This document shows positions 20,481 to 31,946 of a stretch of 64,000 bases of DNA, one piece after another. Position numbers and translations under genes: made by a program. Positions within the stretch are counted from its first letter, which is position 1. Every line of letters starts with the position of its first letter. This DNA is from Monomorium pharaonis (lineage: Eukaryota; Arthropoda; Insecta; Hymenoptera; Formicidae): contig NC_050474.1 of the NCBI RefSeq assembly GCF_013373865.1, forward strand, positions 11,597,886 through 11,661,885, read 5' to 3'. The notes beneath the pieces were generated by a model. That model was not told the origin of the DNA and ran no database searches. It worked only from the letters and a program-made list of their open reading frames with translations.

Positions 20481-20725
20481 TACATAATATTACTCTACAT
20501 TTTTGTTTTACACACCGTTGTCGCTTCTTAGATGTATCAACAGTCATAATTTATGAATATCTAGGTGCGATCCGCTTGACTGTGCGCAAAAGAACAGTGC
20601 GCAAACGAACTGTGCGCAAATGCAACGTGTTCAATCGAACGGTGTGCAACTTTATGTGTCCAATAGTACGGTGTATAATTGCAACGCGTCCAATTATACT
20701 GCGCATCATTGAACTACATTCCCCA

Positions 20726-21064
20726 AAACCTATATCTTAAAATTTTTATTTAATAACAATTATATAAAGCTATCATGTAAATAAGAAATTACGAGAATGG
20801 TATGTTAATGCAATTATACAATTGTGAAATAAACAAGAGAAAATTGACCGATATGTCAATAACACAATTTAATAAAGAAAGTCTTATTTGGCTAAAGCAG
20901 TTCTTGATGTTTAAGAATATTTTTTACGTAAACTTTATATTTTCTAGAAGCAAAATGTAAATAGTAAAATATTTTTAATGGACAAAAATATTGTACCCAG
21001 AAGAATATAATATGCAAATACAAAAAAACGTTATTAAAAGATGAATTAATCTTATTCAAAGATA
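20726..21064. other. AT-rich spacer
   Basis: No coding signal or repeat ends seen. Confidence 0.4.
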
Positions 21065-21932
21065 GGGGAAAAGGGATAAGATGACGAAGTAGATAAGATG
21101 ACGAATCGCCAATTTTTGTAAACTAACAACAGATATTGATCCGATGAATTTATTAAAGGCTTTAGATAATAATAGATTATCTGCTGTAGTTTGGTTTTAA
21201 TTGATTCACAAATGTGAATAATATAATAAGAAATGTGTTTTAGGTACACCCATGCGTAACTTTGGCACTTGTTTATATAGAATGATGTAATTATAGCAAA
21301 TACTTTTGGTTTTTAAATAAAATCATGTTATAGTATAGTTAAAAACGCACATACTAATGCATTCATATTTTTTATTTCTCGCAGTATAACCTTTTTATTA
21401 AATAAATAAGTGAATACTATGACTGTGAGTGAGTTGACGAATGACGCCAGATGACGCATTTATACTTGCAGATTATGATTTGCAACAAACATAATCGCGT
21501 TAATGTTACGCAAATTAAGTTTATAATTTGTGATACTGGTTATACTGGTAATCTGTAAGTAAATTTTTTTATATGCAATTTATTGATTTCGTTATTTTTA
21601 AAAAGTAAAGTCGTACTATTAATATAATATGTTGTTAAATAAATAAGAAAATTGGTGTTTATATAAACAATAGATAGGTTACAATATTAATTAATTTGAC
21701 TTTTTTCGCTACTGAAAGTCATTTTACTTATAATAGGGGAGCAAGATGGCGAAATTGACACGTTTTTATAAAATCAAAATTTATTAAAATTCTAATTTAT
21801 TTAACAGCTTTTATGGTAGATAAAAAAGGCTTTAGTGAATCTAAAAGAAAATAGATTATTATTTTTACGCCATCACAGAAATTAGGAAAAATCGACGAAC
21901 CGTAAGGTCGTCATTTTACCCCCCCTTTTCCC
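21065..21932. mobile_element. Non-autonomous TIR element, GGGGAAAAGGG ends
   Basis: GGGGAAAAGGGATAAGATGACG on the left and CGTCATTTTACCCCCCCTTTTCCC on the right are imperfect TIRs between TA dinucleotides (21063-21064, 21933-21934). A second internal TAGGGGAGCAAGATGGCGA at about 21736 suggests a nested or duplicated end. No transposase seen; family not assigned. Confidence 0.55.
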
Positions 21933-22169
21933 TACTCTTATTATTATTATATTAAAATTAAAAATTGAATAAAACAATCAAAATAGTAAGTTATGACAAA
22001 ATTAAGTCAAATACGAACTCTTTAAAACAAAAGTATACTCCTGTTTTAATAGCAAACAAAAACTCGAATTGATAGACAAGGCGATTATGGACTAAATAGT
22101 GTTACGAAATTTACGATATCTCGTATACTTTATGTTGAATTCTGGGGATAATCATTCAAATTACTTCTT

Positions 22170-22480
22170 CACTGTTTAGACGTCATAACATGGCCACTGG
22201 TTAGCGTCTTCCATTGGAAAAAACTTGTTGGCACTCAGTGCCCCTTAGTTTTTCAGTTTTGGGATAACACAAAATGTTACCAGTTTTACATAATAATCTA
22301 TTTTTTAATGGAATATATCTTTTGAATTTAATTTTAAGAAAAAAACGAAGAACTAAAAAATTAAATTGTATATTTACATAATTGCAAAATAATAATTAAA
22401 GAGTAAAAGTATTGTAACTCTTTGGATAATTAATATTTTTTAAAATTTTTTCAAAAAATAATACATAAAAATAATATAGT
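22170..22480. repeat. Diverged dispersed repeat
   Basis: TTCCATTGGAAAAAACTTGTTGGCACTCAGTGCC is the inverse-type relative of the end seen at 17100 and 26840. GGAATATATCTTTTGAATTT parallels 9117-9140. It marks an old repeat family with at least four copies in this window. Confidence 0.5.
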
Positions 22481-23199
22481 GTGTGTGGATAGACGAGCGA
22501 TTTGTCAGGAAAAACACTATATTACTCGTATCTTAGTTACAGTTGGTTATATATATATTTGGTATATCCGAACACTTAACGCGGAGATATGTCTGGTCCG
22601 AAGACTGTCGAGAGAATCCCCGAGTTTCTTCGCAGAGAAACGCTTGTCCCTATGGCAGGACTCTTTGTCCTAGCATCAAAAAACAACGAAGGACACTGCA
22701 AAATTTCTAATTGCGTATGTCCGGCCGTTTGGTGTCCTTGCGTTGCGATAGTAAATTGCATACGGCGCTCATTGCCGTGTATAATCTGACAGTAAATATC
22801 AAGGGTGGTTTTCGGATTATCTTTCTGAATTATAGCTACAATAATATATTGTATATAATATTATAATAGTACAAATACACACACGCACGCACGCACATAC
22901 ACACACACACACACACAACACATCTTATCACATTGTGCACATTATTAAAAAATATAACCTTAAGTAAAAAATAATTTTGCAATGCTTTAAAGGAAACAAA
23001 TTTTGTTCTTATTCTGTAATTCTTTATGTATAAAAAAAATATTTATATAATGTGTAATTTTTGGTTTCTTTTTTTTTATGTTTGTAAGTAATAAAATTAC
23101 ACAGATGAAGATAATTCTAAAAATTAATTTACTTACTAAAAATTTATTTATAAACAAACATTGTTGCAGCAGTGAACAGTTTAAATAATATAACATCGA
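22481..23199. other. Spacer with a CA microsatellite
   Basis: 22872-22918 is a CA/CGCA dinucleotide run. 22560-22800 is somewhat GC-richer and opens frames on both strands, but I recognise nothing in them. 23150-23200 resembles 16955-16990 (GTGAACAGTTTAAATAATAT). Confidence 0.4.
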
Positions 23200-23375
23200 A
23201 GTGGCCCTTTGGATAAACTTCCAAAAAAGATATACCTCCGATTTTTTTTTAAATTGTGCATACTTACGCATTTTGACGCGCTGATTATGAATATAATAGT
23301 GAAAATTGGCGTAAATTTGATTTTTATGGCGGAAATCATGAAAAAAATTATAAAAATTGTTTTTATTTCTTTTTG

Positions 23376-23530
23376 GAAATAATGGGAATTGCGAAAAATA
23401 CTTCGGATAAAAGTTGTAGATCTTATCTTGTAGATACATCAAAATACACATTTTATGTGTATTTTGATGTATCTACAAGATAAGATCTACAACTTTTATC
23501 CGAAGTATTTTTCGCAATTCCCATTATTTC
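23376..23530. repeat. Perfect palindrome, 75-bp arms
   Basis: GAAATAATGGGAATTGCG...CATCAAAATACACA (23376-23450) is the exact reverse complement of 23456-23530 around a 5-base loop TTTTA. No mismatch found on reading both arms. Confidence 0.95.
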
Positions 23531-23699
23531 TTATTAATTTTTGCCATAAAGATAATAGTTTTTGAGAAAAACGACATTAAATGTTCAAAACTTTATAACT
23601 TTATAGCTCATCTAACACACATCGAGTTTTATTAATAAATTTTAATGCTTACTCAAACTACCCCAAAAAACTAAAATATTGAGAAGGGGATAAAGACAG

Positions 23700-23965
23700 T
23701 GAGTAGACGTCGCTACTCATGGAAAGTCGCAAATCCATATGGTACAGTACAAGCGTGGACATTGTTTTATTCTGTAAGCAGGGAGGAGTATGTATGGACC
23801 TTGTTTTGCGTGAAAAGTCGTAAATCCATGTGGTACAAGGGAGGGTCCCGCTAGCGCACGGTGCGATAGCGCACATCCCGATAGCACACATCTCGATAGC
23901 GCGAGTGAGTTCCAGATGCGCACAGATCAAAATGGCAGGCTGAGTAAAGCAAACACTAACCAATG
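23700..23965. repeat. Fragment of the satellite-module family
   Basis: Two GTCGCAAATCCATATGGTAC / GTAAATCCATGTGGTACAAG boxes, GATAGCGCACATC boxes, and a GAGTGAGTTCCAGATGCGCA...CAGGCTGAGTAAAG end like those at 3606 and 4852. No clean TIR. Confidence 0.65.
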
Positions 23966-24147
23966 GACAGTGTGAAAAAATAAAAACAATTTTTATGGTT
24001 TTTTCATGGTTTCCGCCATAAAAATTAAATTTGCGCCAATTTTTACTATTATTCGTAATCAGCGCGTTAAAATACGTAAGAATACACAGCTTTAAAAGAA
24101 ATTAAAGGTATGTTTTTTTCGGAATTACATTTGCCCTTCTAAACTCA

Positions 24148-26453
24148 CAAGGGAACGGACAGAACTGTCCCTCACCGATTTTAATGAGCTTTGGATATGT
24201 TGTAGAACATAAAAAAATATTACATCCATATTTTTTTTTATCTGCGTATCTCGACGTTTAGGGGTTGAAACCACCTCTCGAAAATGACGCATTTTTTCGT
24301 TTTTTGCGAATATCTTTGAAAATACAAGGTTTATGAAAAAATGTTCTATACGAAAGTTTTATGGCATTTTATATTCTTTACAATAGTATATTTATATTTT
24401 TTTAAATTTTAAAATTTTTTAATTTATTCCACCCCCACCCCTTTTTTTCAACATTTAAAAAATTTTGTAAGGACAAAAATTAAAGAGCATTAAAAGCTGA
24501 ATCCACCCATATATAATAACATATGGGTTCCATCATTCTCAATTATTAGCAAAACGAGATAGTAATCTCGCGCTATAGATGCCGCGCTAGAAGTAGTGTT
24601 GCGTTATTTCTTTAGTCGCGTCACACTCAATAACTGCCTCTTCTGCGTATATTTTTATATTAAAACATAAAAATGGATTAATCTTAATTATATAATACGC
24701 AACGTATTACACGATATAAAGCATAAGTGCATATATATAACAAAAGTAGCATATATACGTATGTGCCTACGTACATTTTCATTGTTACAAATGCGAATAT
24801 AAATTAATATGAAGCAAAATATTTTTTAACGTTTAAAACTGCAAATACAATATAATGAAATATATAATATCAAGAGAAAAATATAAAACATAAACTGCAA
24901 TAACTATTTGCATAATTATATTATTTACACTATATGCACGTAGCACGCTCTGATAATAAAGATAATATAAGTATATAAGTATATAATTTAATTTAATTTG
25001 AAGTTTGAAAATACATTTATACGGATGTATATATACATTTTGCATACGACACGGACAAATAACTTTAATATCAGTGTTGATAAAGGGACCGGTTGTTTTC
25101 GCGCAAGCGCATCACGTGAGGCTTCAGTAAAATATCCATTAGTAATAGGAAGGAGATATTTGATCCCCATACAATTTTTTGCAAATTTATAAAAACGTGA
25201 ACACATTTCACATATTAAACACGCATGTATATTTTCTCGTATTAAATAGAATAATTTATAAATATTGTATTTTATTTGATAAATACTGGTAAGATTTTTT
25301 GCAAAATTGTATGGGGACCAAACATTTCCTTCCTATTACTAATAGATACTTTATTGAAGCCTCACGCCTGCGCAAGAATAACCAATCCGTCTATCACTGT
25401 TGCTAAATTTATACGCCGGTGTCGTGTGCAAGATGTATGATCAAATATCTCCTTCCTATTACTAATGGATATTTTACTGAAGCCTCACGTGATGCGCTTG
25501 CGCGAAAACAACCGGTCCCTTTATCAACACTGATATTAAAGTTATTTGTCCGTGTCGTATGCAAAATGTATATATACATCCGTATAAATGTATTTTCAAA
25601 CTTCAAATTAAATTAAATTATATACTTATATACTTATATTATCTTTATTATCAGAGCGTGCTACGTGCATATAGTGTAAATAATATAATTATGCAAATAG
25701 TTATTGCAGTTTATGTTTTATATTTTTCTCTTGATATTATATATTTCGTTATATTGTATTTGCAGTTTTAAATGTTAAAAAATATTTTGCTTTATATTAA
25801 TTTATATTCGCATTTGTAACAATGAAAATGTACGTAGGCACATACGTATATATGCTACTTTTGTTATATATATGCATTTATGCTTTATATCGTGTAATAC
25901 GTTGCGTATTATATAATTAAGATTAATTTTTATGTTTTAATATAAAAATATACGCAGAAGAGGCAGTTATTGAGTGTGACGCGACTAAAGAAATAACGCA
26001 ACACTACTTCTAGCGCGGCATCTATAGCGCGAGATTACTATCTCGTTTTGCTAATAATTGAGAATGATGGAACCCATATGTTATTATATATGGGTAGATT
26101 CAGCTTTTAATGCTCTTTAATTTTTGTCCTTACAAAATTTTTTAAATGTTGAAAAAAAAGGGGTGGGGGTGGAATAAATTAAAAAATTTTAAAATTTAAA
26201 AAAATATAAATATACTATTGTAAAGAATATAAAATGCCATAAAACTTTCGTATAGAACATTTTTTCATAAACCTTGTATTTTCAAAGATATTCGCAAAAA
26301 ACGAAAAAATGCGTCATTTTCGAGGGGTGGTTTCAACCCCTAAACGTCGAGATACGCAGATAAAAAAAAATATGGGTCGAATATTTTTTTATGTTCTACA
26401 ACATATCCAAAGCTCATTAAAATCGGTGAGGGACAGTTCTGTCCGTTCCCTTG
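24148..26453. mobile_element. 2.3-kb palindromic element, copy A, 3-bp TSD
   Basis: Ends CAAGGGAACGGACAGAACTG and CAGTTCTGTCCGTTCCCTTG, flanked by TCA at 24145-24147 and 26454-26456. The arms are each about 1 kb (24148 to about 25167, and about 25439-26453) and nearly identical, so the same 70-residue ORF appears on both strands. The loop holds a second, older and more diverged right-arm copy (about 25300-25435), starting at a small CCCCATACAATTTTTTGCAA palindrome. No transposase recognised. A 3-bp TSD of TNA form hints at Harbinger-type mobilisation. Copy B is at 39544. Confidence 0.85.
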
Positions 26454-26984
26454 TCAGAGGCAGTTTTACTGCAGTGCGCACAAAGTCTGTCGATGGACAA
26501 TGTCATTAAGTAAGTCGTCTTCGCATGGTTAGCCATTTTTGGGACATAGAATTGTATTAGTGCACGTCGTAACACGGGTCATATTTATAGTATGTGTGTA
26601 TTGCTTTTGATGTTTGTGTAAATTACAGCATTTGAGCTTATGGGTCGCCATCTTTGAAATAGCTTGAAGCGAGTGCGAAGACCTTACTTAAAGAAGATCT
26701 TACATCTGTCTATCGACGGACCTTGAGTACGCACTGAGAGCATTTTGCACTCTCAATGAAATATTCAGCACTCAAAACTCATTACTATTACCAATAAAAT
26801 ACGCTTTAAGCACTCATTGTCAGTGCCGCTAGTGCTAGCGAGTTTTTTCCAATGGGAGATGCTATTATAGTGTTTATCGTGTTATCATAAAAGCTGCAAT
26901 TCAGTCGCAAGTTTTATTGTCGAAAGTTTTATAAGTGCACACAGAAAAAATATTTTACTGCCAAAAAAGCAATTATTCAATTTA
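26454..26984. other. Spacer with dispersed repeat
   Basis: 26725-26885 is the ACTGAGAGCATTTTGCACT...GCGAGTTTTTTCCAATGG repeat also seen at 16985-17135. The rest shows no gene. Confidence 0.45.
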
Positions 26985-28224
26985 TTAGGATGTTGAATAA
27001 GTTCTCGCTGTTTTTTTGTGAAAATTAATGCGTTATTTAAAAAAATTAGTAAAAAACCTGTCACTGAAAATATTGTCCATCGCTAGCCACTACTTTTTCC
27101 CATCTTTCTGGCAGCATTTGAATTCCACGTCGGAAAAACAACACGTCTTTTTAAGCTATTCAAAAGTCGATCTATTTTTTGGCACTTTCATAAGAATGGA
27201 AATGCTACTCAGCCAGGCCATGTGCCATAGATCGGAACAAGTGGTAGTTAAAAGGCGCAATGTCCGGTGAATACGTCGGATGGGGTAGGACTTCCCATTT
27301 AAGCGTTTCCAAGTAAGTTTTTACCGGTTTTGCAATATGTGGCCGAGCGTTGTCATGCTGCAAAATTACTTTGTCGTGTCTCTGGTCGTATAGCAGCTGT
27401 TTCTCCTTTAATGCCCGGCTCATCAATTGTAGTCGGTAGCGATCTCCCGTAATGATTTCATTCGGTTTGAGCAGCTCATAATAAATTGCACTCAACCGAT
27501 CCCATCAAATGCTGAGCAGAAGCTTGGAATCATGGGTATTCGGCTTTGCCGACGATGTTGATGCATGGCCGGGCTTACACCACGATTTTCTACATTTAGG
27601 GTTATCGTAATTTATCCACTTTTCATCGCGACGATACGATGCAAGAATTTTTTTCTTTTCTGTCGTTGAAGCAGCTGTTCACACGTGAAAAGACGCCGTT
27701 TGACGTTTCTCGGCTTCAATTGGTACGGCACTCAATGACCTTGCTTTTGAATCATTCCTAATGCTTTCAAACGTTTTGAAACTTGTGTGATTAACTTCTA
27801 ATGATTCTGCAAGTTCAGCTAGCCTCTAACATGAGTCTTCATGAAGTAATGCCTCCAATTCTTTGTCTCCAAATTTTTTCGGTGCGCCAGAGCGTTCTTT
27901 ATCTTCAATATCAAAATCATTATTTTTGAAGCGCATGGTCGCTGTAAGTCTCAACAAGAATTTTGTGTGCTTCAGCTGCAGATTTTTTAAAAATAAAGTA
28001 GTGAGGTAAAATTCCCCGCAAATATTCTTTTTTTGGCATGAAATTTGACATGTTTAACGCTATGAAAAACAAAGTTGTTTAAACTGGGCGAAATGACATA
28101 CATTGAATTTCAAGGTTGTTTACAGTACTTCTATGTACATGCATCTCGCCATCTTAAACTACGCGCAAGTAGTTCTAGTAACGCCATCAGTTGGAAAACA
28201 GCGAGAACTTATTCAACGTTCTAA
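26985..28224 (-). mobile_element. mariner element, copy 3
   Basis: TTAGGATGTTGAATAAGTTC and GAACTTATTCAACGTTCTAA TIRs, TA on both sides (26983-26984, 28225-28226). 1240 bp. Same sub-family as 14255-15520, including matching 5' UTR words such as GATGGCGTTACTAGAACTAC. Confidence 0.92.
27061..28051 (-). pseudogene. mariner transposase (copy 3)
   Basis: Start ATG at 28051. The longest intact stretch (27205-27495) has LLKPNEIITGDRYRLQLMSR, VILQHDNARPHIAKPVKTYL with the second catalytic Asp, and YSPDIAPFNYHLF. In that last motif the Ser-Asp before Tyr-His-Leu-Phe has become Phe-Asn, so the third catalytic Asp is lost. A one-base change also breaks the frame at the GDEKW motif. Dead copy. Confidence 0.9.
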
Positions 28225-28786
28225 TACTTTTTTTCTTCTAATAAGTAACGGTAATCTTCAATTACTTACGAATCCTATGGGAAGTTTTGGGGGAAGTAAA
28301 CCGTCTCTTACCAAATTAAAAAAATTAGTTCTATTAAATTTGTTTTAAAAATTTAGGTTAAATTATGTATTAAATGTTAATATAGGTTGATAATGCAGGC
28401 ACCTGTAGGTCAAATTTTTATCCAAGATTTACTGCACGATATATGATGATACAGGAATTCCTCTGCTTTCCCTTCCATTGACATCGTCAAGATCCGCTAG
28501 CGTCTTTAATAAAAAATATTTCCTTGATAAGTCTTAAAATATATCAATTTTAGAAAAACTCATTATCATATATTTGAAAAAAGAATTTATACTTTTTCAA
28601 AGAACATAAAATCGAATTGAAGAAAAGTCAAAGTAATAAATAAATCGAATTTTTATTTTAATTTAATATTTTTAATTAAGGTATTAAATTACTAGGATTC
28701 AGGAAATATTTTAAATAAATTTATAACAAACTTACGATTTTGCGGATATAACCTTATATATATAAATAAATTTATAAATTTTTTAC
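28225..28786. other. AT-rich spacer
   Basis: No gene or element end recognised. Confidence 0.4.
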
Positions 28787-29655
28787 CCCTCGGAGAACAC
28801 TGGGTCAATCTGACCCTACACACACTTTGATCGTCCACCATTTTAAATTGACGAGTTCAATCAACTTGAAAAAATTTCCAGATGTACTTGGAACATTGTT
28901 AAATCAATTGATATAAATAAAAAGTGCTGTTGAAATTATTTACATATTTTAAAAAATTCACAAAAAAATTATTTTTTTGAAAAAAAAACGTAATTTACGG
29001 AAAAAATTGTATTTTTTTATTTTTTTAATATTTCTGGCTAAAAATTTACGTGTGTATTCTTGAAATGTAGTAGAATCAAGAAAAAAATTATACTTTAGTG
29101 TACCTTAAAAAAAAAGTATTTATTTTGTTAGGTAATGAAAGTGGTTTTTAAGGTAAAAAAATCAAACGTTTTTGTGAAAAAATTTTAGAAAAATTTATCT
29201 TATTACATATATGTGAATACTTTATTATTTAAATGATTTGTGGTAAAAGTTAACTTATTATCGGCGACGGCTTCACTATAATCTGAATACGACGTGTTAG
29301 TGTTTGATTGTACTGACACATTATTCACCTCAGAAGAACTGTTGCCATCGAAATATTCTTGCTCGACACGTACTAAGGCATTCTGAATACGTGGCGCAAA
29401 CTATATGCCATCGTGCTCACTATTGAAAAACCGACGCTTAGTACACAACAGGGTCAGAATGATCCTGCACCGACTTCGAATAATGCCCAACACCTATTAG
29501 GTGTTGCGCTGTACAAAAGGAGCATCTTAACATATAGTTAGTACCCCAAACTACAGGTAGGAGGCCTCAGGCCCACCAATTTTCAAAATGCTTTCAAGAT
29601 ATTTACAATCAAATTCGAGGTAAGGGTTAAATTGACCCTGTGTGTTCTCCGAGGG
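28787..29655 (-). mobile_element. piggyBac-like non-autonomous element
   Basis: CCCTCGGAGAACACTGGGTC on the left and TGTGTTCTCCGAGGG on the right, with TTAA at 29656-29659 and TTAC (one change) at 28783-28786. On the minus strand from about 29440 a short coding-like stretch reads RRFFNSEHDGI, a stop, FAPRIQNALVRVEQEYFDGN, then SDYSEAVAD. It may be a remnant of a transposase N-terminus, but I am not certain. 869 bp. Confidence 0.72.
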
Positions 29656-29659
29656 TTAA

Positions 29660-31942
29660 AATAAGTGATATTTATTTAATTTAAGTACGCATTTTTCTGT
29701 GCCACAAAAATTTATTTTAAATAAATATTTGTTTTAAGTAAATGATGAATGTATTTTAAAATTTATCAAGGAGATATTTTTTGCAAAAATAACCGTTACT
29801 TAATCCTTTGACCGCACACTATCAAAAAGTTACGTTTACCCTACACCCGAGAAACTTTGACGATTTGTATTTTGGGCAAAAATCGACGAATTTTAATCCA
29901 TTTTTTTATTTCTAAGAAAAATTTCTCAGAATTGTGATAAAATAGGTTAGAAAGTCGTATATATATAGTGGAAAGATATATACGATAAATAAAAAAATTT
30001 TGCATAAACATTTGTTTTTTTTTAAACGGTTGCATTTTGTAGAAAAAAAAGAAAAAATACTTCAAAATATCATAATTGAAAAGCTGAAGAGTTATATTTT
30101 AAGAATCTATTAAGAATTTTTTTATTTGTACCAAAAAGTAATTTTTTTAAATATATAAATATTCACTATTTTTCGATCTAACGGTTAATACCGTAAAATC
30201 GAAATCATCGAAATATTTGTGAATAAAACGACAACAATTATTCTTTTCATGATTATTTATTGTTTATTTAACTCAAATATAAAAAAATGAAAGTTTAACT
30301 ATCCACTTTTCCGTGCATTTACTTCTCTGGAAACATACACAGAAAAAAAGAATATTCTTGTTAAATCAAAAAGATTTACTTAAATGAAGATTTATTTTTA
30401 AATTTTATATAGTTTAACCAAGAAAATAATATTCTTGTTATTTAAGAATAATTTTTTTGAATGGAAAAGAAAAAATATTGGATAGAAAATACTACATGTT
30501 TAAATTGAAGATTATAATTTTCTTATAAATAAAATTATCAAAACAATTATATCATATTTTTAAAATAATACTTATAGTATTGAAATAAGACTAATATTTT
30601 GAAATTCAAGATTTTTAAATTCTTTTAAGAAGATTATATATTGTTGCTTATATATGAAACAAGGATCGCGTTAAATTGAATACATAAGTTTAAATTTGAG
30701 AGTAATTCTTTTTCCGTGTACAAAAATTAATTTGTAATACACGAAAATACACTTCATATATTTTTTTACTTGGTTTATTAAAAAAAAGTAATTTATAGCA
30801 ATTACTGCAAAAAGTAATTTATAGCAATTAATGCAATTACTTTTACTTACATTTCAAATTTCCGCTCTGCATAATTTTGTAACGTTTGCCGCACACTGAG
30901 TGTATCACACCCAGAATCGAACTTTCGTTCACGTTGCTGCAGGCACTAAGCGAGTAATGACCGGATCAAGCACGCATAAAATAAAAGGGACAACTTTTTT
31001 CTTCCCCATATTCGATCTCTCCACTACTGCTCGTTATAAAATGGCGCACGTTTGAAAATCGGCCTGGATGTGGCTATCCCAGTGTACGGTCACAGAATTA
31101 AAAGAAGAAAACTAAAAAATGAGAAATTGCTTTTTTTAGCATAAGAATAAATTTTTCTGTGTGTGTGTTTATTCTTTACGTCATTTTGAAGAATATGTTA
31201 GGTATTAAGTTTTTAACTTTAATGTAACTTGAAGGGCTTTCAAACGTTGTAATTGAATATAAAGTTTGATGTAACGTGCATATACATTTATACGTTGTAA
31301 AGTTGCTTGTATTCAAGGTTATGGATTACTTGCGAATGTCATGAGTCTGAATTTTATAATCCTCTCGTACATAATTTGATTATACTTTTACGATACTCAT
31401 TAACTAATATTGTTTGCTATAATACTTTTATAACATTTCTATTAATGTGCAAAGTTACAAAAGCTAAAGATTTTTTTACATATTATTTTTTATATTTTTG
31501 TATGACATTATATACAAAATATCCATACTTTAGGTCCTCCAAAATTGGACAAATTTCAAGACAATATAACTTTGTAAAAAATAATTATAATAAAGTTTTA
31601 AAAAATATTTTACATCTTGAAATTTTTACTCTTCGGTAAACTTTAGTAAATAAGTCGGTACTTTAGTAAATGATTTTTTACGAAACTATAAATGGAAATA
31701 TGCAAATCAAATCTCAAATTTTTATATACTTTGCGAAATTAAAAATTATACACAAATGTGGTTTATAATTTTTGAACGTGTCTATAATTTGTGTGGTCGT
31801 TAAATGTTGATTATTATTATTTATACTAGTAATGATGTCAGATCAATACAAGAAAAATTCGTGACGTCCGTAACGCTCTTGGAATAGTTTTGTCCTTGTT
31901 TATCAAGTATTAAGACTTTCTCACTGCACTATTGCAGTTATA
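29660..31942. other. AT-rich region with short element-like ends
   Basis: 30338-30718 has CACAGAAAAAAAGAAT and ATTCTTTTTCCGTG inverted ends, typical of a short MITE. 29800-29825 has TTAATCCTTTGACCGCACAC, a piggyBac-like end without a clear partner. 30885-30900 has a related GCCGCACACTGAG box. The 110-codon AT-rich frame at 31307-31639 has no recognisable feature and is probably chance. Confidence 0.45.
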
Positions 31943-31946
31943 TTAA

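Larger units (their letters stand above)
18780..20725. mobile_element. Fold-back repeat with GCGCACAGT/GGACACG modules, split by a mariner
   Basis: The left arm (18780-19186) and right arm (20481-20725) pair: AAGCGGATCGCATTTAGATA with TATCTAGGTGCGATCCGCTT, and CATAAATTATGATTGTTGAT with ATCAACAGTCATAATTTATG. The arms are strings of TTTGCGCACAGT / TTGGACACGTTG boxes. The centre keeps GGTGCAGAGAATGCCTTGCA followed by GTGC repeats, the same core seen at 3855 and 4995. The right arm is shorter and no TSD was resolved. Confidence 0.68.
23200..24140. repeat. Fold-back element with an internal insertion
   Basis: Outer arms pair 23215-23375 with 23975-24130 (GCGCTGATTATGAATA with ATTCGTAATCAGCGC; TTTTTATGGCGGAAATCATG with CATGGTTTCCGCCATAAAAA). 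The centre is a perfect palindrome (23376-23530). The sequence 23531-23974, including a satellite-module copy, interrupts the right arm and so was probably inserted later. Confidence 0.7.

Noticed and set aside
22987..23451. 154-residue minus-strand ORF
   Set aside because: Lies over one arm of a fold-back repeat and its perfect palindrome; Lys/Asn/Phe/Ile-rich, no motif.
24833..25771. Identical 70-residue ORFs (MQNVYIHPYKCIFKL...) on opposite strands, also at 40258
   Set aside because: They come from the inverted arms of the palindromic elements; composition is AT-driven, and the arms are conserved as DNA whatever the frame.
31307..31639. 110-residue ORF with hydrophobic stretches
   Set aside because: AT-rich Ile/Phe/Tyr/Asn composition, no recognisable domain, no promoter or splice context.
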